From Odoribacteraceae bacterium (GTDB taxonomy: Bacteria > Bacteroidota > Bacteroidia > Bacteroidales > Marinifilaceae): DNA of 15,417 nucleotides. Made by a program: the position numbers and the translations under genes. This document shows, piece after piece, positions 7,868 to 15,417 of this stretch. The notes under the pieces were generated by a model. That model ran no database searches and had not been told where the DNA came from. It saw nothing but the letters and a program-made list of their open reading frames with translations. How positions within the stretch are numbered: position 1 is the stretch's first letter; each line of letters begins with the position of its first letter. The stretch is from NCBI GenBank assembly GCA_031267995.1, contig JAIRXZ010000013.1:1-15417 (forward strand), in the 5' to 3' direction.

Positions 7868-7903
7868 CATGGAAATCGTGCCGAGAGGCTCTCCGATTCT
7901 TTT

Positions 7904-7911
7904 TACTTTTG
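7904..7911 (+). promoter_or_regulatory. putative hppA -7 box
   Basis: TACTTTTG is an exact match to TAnnTTTG in the rimO-hppA gap. It predicts a leader of about 80 nt before the ATG at 7997. The -33 region has no clear TTTG. The leader includes GCCGG(N7)CCGGC at 7914-7930, a short possible hairpin. Confidence 0.5.
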
Positions 7912-7996
7912 CGAGCCGGTAGGGTTCCGGCACGTACGCGACACCATTTACAGTACGGAACTTTTAATTCATCAACTATAAATAAATCTTCTTATT

Positions 7997-10180
<2,184 letters not shown>

Positions 10181-10196
10181 TTTATTACTAAACAAG

Positions 10197-10227
10197 AAAA
10201 GCTGCCCCCGACAGGGCAGCTTTTTTT
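10197..10227. terminator. bidirectional intrinsic terminator between hppA and recX
   Basis: AAAAGCTGCCC (10197-10207), loop CCGACA, then GGGCAGCTTTT (10214-10224) running on into a T-run. The 11-bp stem is perfect, and the A-run on the left makes a T-tract for the minus strand, so it can serve both the end of hppA and the end of recX, which converge here. Confidence 0.95.
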
Positions 10228-10276
10228 ATTACACTCGACGAAGGATGCGCCACGCGTTACATTCGATGCGCCGGCT

Positions 10277-10795
10277 TCAATCCACCTCCCCGGAAAACCC
10301 CTCCTCCCCGCCCCCTCCCTCGTCCTCCGGAAAATCCTCCCCCGTCACCCCCTTCAGCGCCCGGTAAATCGTATCGAAATCAAACCCCCGGCCAAGCGCG
10401 AACCGGATCAACTTCGCCCTTCTCCGCCTCGGATCGCGCTCCTTCACCCCCGCGGCCTTCCGTTGCAGCAGCAGCAAACACGCGGCAAAAACATCATCAT
10501 CACCCACTGTGGCCAGCGCCCTCGCCAGCAACTCCCCGTCGATCCCCTTCCGCCGCAACCCCTGCTCTATCCGCCCTCGTCCCCAGCGCCTGAAGCGGAA
10601 CATATCCCGCGCGTAAGCCATCGCGAACCGCTCGTCATCCACGAAACCGCGCTCGCGCAGGTAAGCCACGCCCTTCGCCACCTCCTCCCCCGTCAGCCCC
10701 TGCCGCCGCAGCCACGCCGTCACCTCGAAACACGACAACTCCCGCCGGGCGCACCGCGCGGCAATCAACCGTAAAGCCCGATCAGCCTCCATCAT
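10277..10795 (-). CDS. recX: RecX family regulatory protein
   Basis: 172 residues, mostly helical and arginine-rich. RecX proteins bind RecA filaments and limit their activity in recombination and the SOS response. The diagnostic block is VDDERFAMAYARD (52-64), followed by FRRWGRGRIEQGLRRKGI, the usual second RecX three-helix repeat. The C-terminal tail after about residue 150 is acidic and glycine-rich (EDFPEDEGGGGEEG) and unlike the core, possibly lineage-specific. Two Met codons open the ORF; either could be used. It follows prmC by 31 bp on the same strand, so co-transcription is likely; this prmC-recX order is one I recall from other Bacteroidales. recA itself is not in the window. Confidence 0.9.
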   Translation of the reverse strand: MMEADRALRLIAARCARRELSCFEVTAWLRRQGLTGEEVAKGVAYLRERGFVDDERFAMAYARDMFRFRRWGRGRIEQGLRRKGIDGELLARALATVGDDDVFAACLLLLQRKAAGVKERDPRRRRAKLIRFALGRGFDFDTIYRALKGVTGEDFPEDEGGGGEEGFSGEVD

Positions 10796-10826
10796 GCCAA
10801 AAAAATAACCATATATTAAAACAAAC

Positions 10827-11678
10827 TCACCTCGAACACCTCACCATGCGATCCTTCCCGAAAAGATCCCTCCGCACCTCCGCGTCGCCATACCCCATCC
10901 CCTCCAGCAACCCGGCAACCTCCCCCGCCAGCGCCTCGTACACCACGAAACACAACTCCCCCCCCTTCGCCAGGTACTGCCGGCCAAACTCGCCAATCAC
11001 CCGGTAAAACAACAGCGCGTCATCATCCGGCACGAACAGCGCCCGGTGCGGCTCGTGCAGCGCCACCCGGTCATGCATCGTCGCCCGCTCGGACACCCGC
11101 ACGTACGGCGGGTTACTCACGATCAAATCATACACCGGCCACTCCCACCGCCGGAACAGCGTGAAATCCCGCGTCATAAACGACACCCTCGCCCCGTTCG
11201 TCCTCGCGTTCACGCGTGCCGCGCGCGTCGCCCCTGCCGCCACGTCCACCCCCTCCCACGTCATCCCCGGCACCCGCGTCGCCAGCGCCACGGCAACACA
11301 CCCGCACCCCGTCCCCACGTCCAGCCCCCGCTGCCCCGTCCTCGACCCCTTGGAACCCGCCACCCACTCCACCAGCTCCTCCGTCTCCGGCCTGGGAATC
11401 AGCGTATCCTTGTTCAATTTGAAAACAAGCCCCGCGAAAACCGCCTCCCCCAGCACGTACTGGATCGGCTCTCCGCGCCTCAAAGCGGCCACCACCGCCA
11501 CAAATTTATTCACCCCCGCCACCGGCAAAGCCTCGTGTTTTCTCAGATGAATGTCTATCTTCGCGAAACGGAAAAACTTCTCGAAGACCACCGCGCACAA
11601 AAACCGCGTCTCGTCCTCGTCATAGATCCCGCTCAACTCCGCCAGCGCGTACGCCTGCAACCGACTAATCGTATTCAT
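10827..11678 (-). CDS. prmC: peptide chain release factor N(5)-glutamine methyltransferase
   Basis: 283 residues. PrmC methylates the glutamine of the GGQ motif of release factors RF1 and RF2, using S-adenosylmethionine. An N-terminal helical substrate-binding domain (about 1-85) is followed by IPRPETEELVEW (94-105), the SAM-binding loop LDVGTGCGCVAVAL (119-132) and the catalytic NPPY (189-192) in DLIVSNPPYV. Length is typical. The ATG at 11678 gives the expected short N terminus (MNTISRLQAYALAELSGIY). It is divergent from cls with only 17 bp between start codons, and an exact TAnnTTTG box lies in and next to that gap, so its mRNA may have almost no leader. Confidence 0.93.
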   Translation of the reverse strand: MNTISRLQAYALAELSGIYDEDETRFLCAVVFEKFFRFAKIDIHLRKHEALPVAGVNKFVAVVAALRRGEPIQYVLGEAVFAGLVFKLNKDTLIPRPETEELVEWVAGSKGSRTGQRGLDVGTGCGCVAVALATRVPGMTWEGVDVAAGATRAARVNARTNGARVSFMTRDFTLFRRWEWPVYDLIVSNPPYVRVSERATMHDRVALHEPHRALFVPDDDALLFYRVIGEFGRQYLAKGGELCFVVYEALAGEVAGLLEGMGYGDAEVRRDLFGKDRMVRCSR

Positions 11679-11682
11679 GACG

Positions 11683-11690
11683 CAAAGATA
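11683..11690 (-). promoter_or_regulatory. prmC -7 box adjoining the start codon
   Basis: The minus strand reads TATCTTTG, an exact match to the Bacteroidota -7 consensus, ending 4 nt before the prmC ATG. With the usual spacing the transcript would begin at or within a few bases of the ATG. The region where -33 would fall lies inside the first codons of cls; only a TTTTCC is seen there. Confidence 0.5.
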
Positions 11691-11695
11691 ACAAC

Positions 11696-13150
11696 ATGGA
11701 CTGGAAAACCGCAGCCCTCTACGGCATTCTCCTCCTCTACGTGACCACCGTCACGGGGATCACCTTCAAGATCATACTCGAAAACAGGAACCCCGTGCGC
11801 ACCCTCGCCTGGATGCTCGTCCTCATCCTCCTACCCCTCGCCGGCGTCGTCCTCTACATCCTCTTCGGCACCAACTACAGGAAAGTAAAAATGTTCTCCA
11901 TGAAAGGCCTTGGCGACTTCAAGTGGCTCCAATACATGAGCGAAGACCAAAAACAACGCATCAAAAAAACCGAATACCTCAAACGCCAGGACATGGAAGC
12001 CACCCGACGCCTCATGACCCTCCTCCTCAACAACAGCAAAGCCCTCCTCTCCCGCCACAACTCCATCGACATCCTCAACAACGGCGAAGAAACCTTCCGC
12101 GCCATCTTCCGCGCCATCGCCGCCGCCAAAAAATTCATACACCTCGAATACTACATCATCGAACAAGGCGAACTCGGCGACCGCCTCCGCGAACTCCTCG
12201 CCGCCAAGGCCGCCGAAGGCGTCGAGGTACGCCTCATCTACGACGACGTCGGCTGCTGGCGCCTCCCCAAGCGCTACATCACCCACCTCCGTCGCGCCGG
12301 CGTCCAGGTATACCCCTTCCTCCCCGTCAAATTCCCCCTCTTCACCGGCAAGGTCAACTACCGCAACCACCGCAAAATCGTCGTCATCGACGGCCACACC
12401 GGCTTCCTCGGCGGCCTCAACTTCGCCGACCGCTACCTCCGCGGCCTCCCCGGCATCGGGATATGGCGCGACACCCACCTCAGGATCAAGGGCGAGGCCG
12501 TCGACTCCCTCCACATCGTCTTCCTCACCGATTGGTACTTCGTCCGCCAGGAACTCCTCCTCGACAAAGAAGAATACCTCCCCCACCTCCGCGCCGACGG
12601 CAACGTCCTCGTCCAGGCCGTCGCCTCCGGGCCGGACAGCGACTGGACATCCATCCAGCAAGCCTACTTCACCCTCATCAACATGGCCACCAAATACGTC
12701 TTCATCTCCACCCCCTACTTCATGCCCGGCGAAACCACCATCAACTGCATGAAAACCGCCGCCATGAGCGGTGTCGACGTCCGCCTCATGATCCCCTTCA
12801 AATCCGACTCCCCCCTCACCTACTGGTGCACTCGCTCCTACATCGAGGAACTGCTCACCGCCGGCGTCCGCGTCTTTCACTACAAAAAGGGCTTCAACCA
12901 CAGCAAGGTCATCGTCACCGACGGCCTCATCTCCAGCGTCGGCACGGCCAACATGGATCTCCGCAGCTTCGAGCAGAACTTTGAACTAAACCTCATCATT
13001 TACGACCGACCGGTAAGCAAGAAACTCGCCACCAACTTCCTCGAAGATCTCGAGGAAAGCGAGGAAATCAACCTTCACCGCTGGAAATTCCGCGCCCGCC
13101 GCGAAAAAATCAAGGAATCCATCGCCCGCCTCTTCGCCCCGCTGCTGTAA
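11696..13150 (+). CDS. cls: cardiolipin synthase (phospholipase D family)
   Basis: 484 residues. It should condense two phosphatidylglycerol molecules to cardiolipin and glycerol at the inner membrane. Two N-terminal membrane segments (about 6-26 and 36-57) precede two phospholipase D domains with complete HKD motifs: H225-K227-D232 in NHRKIVVIDG and H402-K404-D409 in FNHSKVIVTDG, the latter followed by GTANMDLRSFEQNFELN. Length and the ENRNPVRTLAW segment after the first helix are standard for bacterial ClsA-like enzymes. The ATG at 11696 gives a correctly placed first helix, which confirms the very short gap to prmC; its promoter must lie inside the prmC coding region. No obvious partner gene follows. 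Confidence 0.95.
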   Translation: MDWKTAALYGILLLYVTTVTGITFKIILENRNPVRTLAWMLVLILLPLAGVVLYILFGTNYRKVKMFSMKGLGDFKWLQYMSEDQKQRIKKTEYLKRQDMEATRRLMTLLLNNSKALLSRHNSIDILNNGEETFRAIFRAIAAAKKFIHLEYYIIEQGELGDRLRELLAAKAAEGVEVRLIYDDVGCWRLPKRYITHLRRAGVQVYPFLPVKFPLFTGKVNYRNHRKIVVIDGHTGFLGGLNFADRYLRGLPGIGIWRDTHLRIKGEAVDSLHIVFLTDWYFVRQELLLDKEEYLPHLRADGNVLVQAVASGPDSDWTSIQQAYFTLINMATKYVFISTPYFMPGETTINCMKTAAMSGVDVRLMIPFKSDSPLTYWCTRSYIEELLTAGVRVFHYKKGFNHSKVIVTDGLISSVGTANMDLRSFEQNFELNLIIYDRPVSKKLATNFLEDLEESEEINLHRWKFRARREKIKESIARLFAPLL

Positions 13151-13206
13151 GGCCCCGCCCACCCGTTGTCGTGATCCTCCTCGCCTCGCCGCGAGGGGAC
13201 AAAATC

Positions 13207-13233
13207 GGGAGGCATCCCATTGGAATGCCCCCC
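13207..13233. terminator. hairpin between convergent genes (possible terminator)
   Basis: GGGAGGCATCCCA pairs with TGGAATGCCCCCC with two mismatches, in the gap between the converging cls and the unknown gene. No T-run follows on either strand, so it is a weak candidate for an intrinsic terminator. A smaller CCTCG-CCG-CGAGG hairpin lies at 13184-13196. Confidence 0.3.
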
Positions 13234-13298
13234 TTGGCGCGCGTCGTCTAACTAAATCATCCCCGGACGACGCTGCCATTGTTGCCGACCGGCGGGTA

Positions 13299-14207
13299 TT
13301 ACTCCTGCCCCGGCCTGATATCCCGTATCATTAACGGCATGGTAAACATCACCTCGCCGCTATACACCGGATCGTCGTCCAGGTGCCGCAGGAAGGCGGC
13401 GCGGAGCACGAACTGCTTGCCGCGCGACCCTTCAGGCATCCGGATCCGGGTGTGAAGCTGGGAACTCATCGCCACGAGCACCTCCTTCCCGTCCGTGTCC
13501 TCGATGACCACCTTCACGCTCCTCGCGCCCTTCGGCCAGCCCTTGGCCACCGGCCCGGCATTCTCGTGGGCGGCCTTGTCAACCACCAGGTTTATGCTTG
13601 AATAATCAATCACTTCCACCTTGGCCTCGGCCTGCACCTTGTTGGGTTTCGAGCGCGCGTGGGCGCCGCCGCTCTCGCCCGCGAGCATGAAGCCGAGGGC
13701 GTGCACGTCGCGGAGGGTAATGTCCCCCACGGCGTAGGCCCCGTAAGCGACATTCTTCACCGTGCCCAGCGAAAAGTTGACCAGCTCGGCGGTCAGCCCG
13801 CGGCGGGCGGCGCGATCGAGGGATCCGGCGTTCCTACCCTGGCATATCTCCACGATCTTCACGAGTTCGGGCACCTTCTCGTCCAGCACGGACATGACAG
13901 GTTCGGGGATCTTCCACGCGGGCTGCATCGATTTCATGGTATTGTACATGTTCACGATATTCGTGTAGCGCGCGTCCTGCTTACCACGCCAATTCTTGGC
14001 AACGCGACGCAATTCCTCGTAAAGAGCCTCGTTTTCCATGCTCCCGATGGTGCAGATGGTCACGATTCTTCCCTTCCCGGCAATACTGCTCACCTCTATT
14101 TCCAAACAGGAGATGACTTTGTACATTCTTGTCAGGTTATTGCACATTCTTGCCAGGTTGATGAACAAGTTATGCGGGGCGATTAGATTTTTACTAATTG
14201 TTTTCAT
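13299..14207 (-). CDS. unrecognised protein with helical N-terminal part and C-terminal beta-rich part
   Basis: I do not recognise this family. From the ATG at 14207 it is 302 residues (MKTISKNLIAPHNL...); an alternative ATG at 14039 gives 246 residues (MENEALYEELRR...), and the frame stays open up to 14303. The first ~55 residues are encoded by AT-rich DNA with a 21-bp period, giving a heptad pattern (FINLARM CNNLTRM YKVISCL). GC content rises to the level of neighbouring genes from about 14050, so the shorter start is plausible. The middle is mostly helical with charged residues; the last ~100 residues (from AKVEVIDYSSINL to MFTMPLMIRD) alternate hydrophobic and polar residues like a beta sandwich. 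No signal peptide, catalytic motif or strong membrane helix is evident. It converges on cls, and the ~1.2 kb upstream hold only repeats. An exact -7-like TATTTTTG lies on the minus strand at 14702-14709, which would give a ~490-nt leader through the periodic region. Confidence 0.6.
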   Translation of the reverse strand: MKTISKNLIAPHNLFINLARMCNNLTRMYKVISCLEIEVSSIAGKGRIVTICTIGSMENEALYEELRRVAKNWRGKQDARYTNIVNMYNTMKSMQPAWKIPEPVMSVLDEKVPELVKIVEICQGRNAGSLDRAARRGLTAELVNFSLGTVKNVAYGAYAVGDITLRDVHALGFMLAGESGGAHARSKPNKVQAEAKVEVIDYSSINLVVDKAAHENAGPVAKGWPKGARSVKVVIEDTDGKEVLVAMSSQLHTRIRMPEGSRGKQFVLRAAFLRHLDDDPVYSGEVMFTMPLMIRDIRPGQE

Positions 14208-14664
14208 GATTATTATAGTTAAATTTATTAAAACAGCATGGTGTTCACGTAAAACGCTGACGCTATTTATATAGCAATACATGTTGTTATTATTTTTACG
14301 CATTCGGATGTGATTTTCACGTGTGTAAAAACTTTTTTCACGTGTGTAAAAACTTTATTTATAGCTGCATTTTTGAGTATAACGAGTGTAAAAAATATCG
14401 TGACAAGTGTGGAAATGATTATAACTGGGGTAGAAAAGATTATAACATATGTAAAAATAGTTGTAACGACAGTGGAAAAGATTGTTGCATTAGCAACGGT
14501 GAACATTACCGGCGTTGACATAGCGTCTGCTTGTGTATCTATATAAAAGATAGGTGTATTCGTGTATCGCGCGTGTGTATTCACTTTATCTCGTTTTAGT
14601 TTCGTTTTATGATCTGACGTGTCTGTTAGAAATAGATTTGTGTTTGTAGAAATCAGATATGCGA
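14119..14664. repeat. AT-rich tract with 21-bp periodicity
   Basis: Cutting the sequence every 21 bp from 14119 gives 26 consecutive units in register. The clearest are 14119/14140 (TTGTACATTCTTGTCAGGTT and its near copy), 14308/14329 (both end TTTTCACGTGTGTAA), 14371, 14392, 14413, 14434 and 14455, which share A-run, GATT.TAAC-like core and TGTAA or GTGG end. The units from 14518, 14539 and 14560 end in GTGTAT. Outer units are very degenerate. Because 21 is a multiple of three, several frames stay open and read as heptads (plus strand: ITSVKN-IVTSVEM-IITGVEK-IITYVKI). The tract covers the start of the unknown gene. Confidence 0.8.
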
Positions 14665-14842
14665 TACTATAAATTTTTTCAATTTATCGCGATCTTTCTC
14701 GCAAAAATAAACGCGTCCCTCCTGCGGTCTGCCCGCAAAGAGGTACTCGTGGGATAAACGCATATACCGGGAAGCGGCAGAAGGAGGATTGTCCTGGCAG
14801 AAGGAGTGGCGGGTCTGGCAGGAGGAGGGTTACGGGAATTTA
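14665..14842. other. non-coding stretch with three short G-rich repeats
   Basis: AT-rich sequence gives way to GC-rich repeat DNA here. GGCAGAAGGAG-like units start at 14776, 14796 and 14817 (spacing 20 and 21 bp): GGCAGAAGGAGGATT, GGCAGAAGGAGTGGC, GGCAGGAGGAGGGTT. No gene is supported; a minus-strand ORF across it has a composition typical of chance. Confidence 0.6.
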
Positions 14843-15019
14843 TAGAGACGTGGCACGCCACGTCTCAAGTTACGGGAATCAGTAGAGACGCAGCTTGTCA
14901 CATCTCCCAACAAGGTTTTCCGGGAAGCGAGACGTAGCACGCTACCTCTCTACACAAAGAGGCGGGCACCCGCGAGGGGCGCCCCCACGTTTACCGGTGT
15001 TCTCTTTCATTGGCACGGG
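14843..15019. repeat. composite palindrome-rich repeat, copy A
   Basis: About 177 bp, matched by copy B at 15235-15417 at roughly 85% by eye. Internal order: a GAGACGTGGC/GCCACGTCTC palindrome (14845-14866), a second degenerate one (14885-14906), the shared segment CTCCCAACAAGGTTTTCCGG, a third GAGACGTAGC palindrome (14929-14950), CTACACAAAG, a GCGGGCACCCGC plus GGGGCGCCCC block, and TTTACCGGTGTTCTCTTTC at the end. No ORF or terminal inverted repeat around the whole unit is obvious. Confidence 0.85.
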
Positions 15020-15053
15020 CTACAAGCCCACGCGGGAAAGGGTGCACCCGTGA

Positions 15054-15073
15054 GGGCGAATAATTATTCGCCC
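15054..15073. repeat. 20-bp perfect palindrome
   Basis: GGGCGAATAATTATTCGCCC is its own reverse complement, with an AT-rich centre and GC-rich arms. It is followed by CCTAC. The same core recurs at 15116-15135. Confidence 0.95.
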
Positions 15074-15110
15074 CTACAACAACACTGGGAAACATGCCGG
15101 GGGAACACGC

Positions 15111-15140
15111 CGTTTGGGCGAATAATTATTCGCCCAAACG
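15111..15140. repeat. 30-bp perfect palindrome
   Basis: The 20-bp core found at 15054 is here extended by five further complementary bases on each side (CGTTT before, AAACG after), giving 30 bp of perfect dyad symmetry. The flanks continue with weaker complementarity, so it could extrude a cruciform or form a long RNA hairpin. Confidence 0.95.
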
Positions 15141-15191
15141 ACAACGGGAGAACAATCCCGGTTGCCCCTTGTCCTGGCACGTCCCACTGTA

Positions 15192-15213
15192 GAGACGTAG
15201 CATGCTATGTCTC
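15192..15213. repeat. solitary GAGACGTAGC palindrome
   Basis: GAGACGTAGC, AT, then GCTATGTCTC: 10-bp arms with one mismatch. It is preceded by TGTA and followed by CCGCCAAGGTTCTTTTT, close to the CCCAACAAGGTTTTCC that follows the second palindrome in the composite repeats, so it looks like a partial copy of that unit. Confidence 0.85.
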
Positions 15214-15234
15214 CCGCCAAGGTTCTTTTTATTG

Positions 15235-15417
15235 TAGAGACGTGACGTGGCGTGCCACGTCTTAAGTTACTGTAATTCAGTAGAGACGCAGCGTGCCACG
15301 TCTCCCAACAAGGTTTTCCGGGACGTGAGACGTAGCACGCTACGTCTCTACACAAAGTGGAGGGCGCCCACGAGGGGCGCCCGTACGGGTTTACCGGTGT
15401 TTTCTTTCGCTGGCGCG
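15235..15417. repeat. composite palindrome-rich repeat, copy B
   Basis: Second copy of the unit at 14843-15019, in the same orientation, reaching the window edge. Palindromes lie at 15244-15261 (GACGTGGC/GCCACGTC), 15283-15304 and 15327-15348 (perfect 10-bp arms GAGACGTAGC/GCTACGTCTC with AC between). It also carries GGGCGCCC twice near 15362-15382 and ends TTTACCGGTGTTTTCTTTCGCTGG cut here only by the edge. The palindrome arms vary between copies (GTGGC or GTAGC) while mostly staying complementary. Confidence 0.85.

Noticed and set aside
7877..7934. CGTGCCG/CGGCACG inverted repeat as a rimO terminator
   Set aside because: The arms are only 7 bp, the loop is over 40 nt and includes the hppA -7 box, and no T-run follows.
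11831..12984. Long ORFs overlapping cls on both strands (353 and 356 codons)
   Set aside because: The products are skewed (His/Pro/Arg-rich or Val/Glu/Gly-rich) shadows of a gene with two complete HKD motifs.
14253..14584. Small heptad-repeat proteins on both strands of the 21-bp tract
   Set aside because: A 21-bp repeat keeps several frames open by itself; the plus-strand frame has only a GTG start and neither has other coding support. Kept as a question under the tract finding.
14679..15355. Short ORFs in the right-hand repeat region
   Set aside because: They run across palindromes and repeats, differ between the two composite copies and show no protein-like pattern.

Overview
The window most likely comes from a GC-rich member of the Bacteroidota, probably order Bacteroidales; I cannot name the genus. 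The evidence is a K+-dependent membrane pyrophosphatase with Bacteroides-like residues, a prmC-recX pair, Bacteroidota-style RimO and PrmC, and several matches to the Bacteroidota -7 promoter box TAnnTTTG. I saw no convincing Shine-Dalgarno sequence at the starts examined, which also fits the phylum.

Layout. (1) 1-6400, minus strand: two tandem paralogous genes for very large membrane proteins. Each has an N-terminal ABC-2-type permease part and a long M1-aminopeptidase-like periplasmic part without a zinc HExxH motif. The complete copy (3221-6400) also ends in a golvesin-C-like beta domain. The second copy (1-2685) runs off the left edge with its reading frame open all the way. The 535 bp between them hold a shared promoter-like block, a 12-bp inverted repeat and five 23-bp tandem repeats that each form a small hairpin. 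(2) 6584-10180, plus strand: rimO (ribosomal protein S12 methylthiotransferase) and hppA (ion-pumping membrane pyrophosphatase), closed by a strong bidirectional terminator. (3) 10277-13150: recX and prmC on the minus strand, divergent from cls (cardiolipin synthase) with only 17 bp between the two start codons. (4) 13299-14207, minus strand: an unrecognised protein gene whose 5' end lies in AT-rich DNA with a 21-bp period that continues to about 14664. (5) 14665-15417: no credible gene; a repeat-rich stretch with a ~180-bp composite repeat present twice, a family of GAGACGT palindromes and two GGGCGAATAATTATTCGCCC palindromes, one inside a 30-bp perfect palindrome.

The housekeeping genes (rimO, hppA, recX, prmC, cls) do not form one pathway and appear ordinary. 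The parts worth a second look are the duplicated permease/pseudo-peptidase/golvesin proteins with no ATPase partner in view, the structural differences between the two copies (a leader ORF created by a 116-bp insertion and a 96-bp internal duplication), and the 21-bp periodic AT-rich element at the start of the unknown gene.
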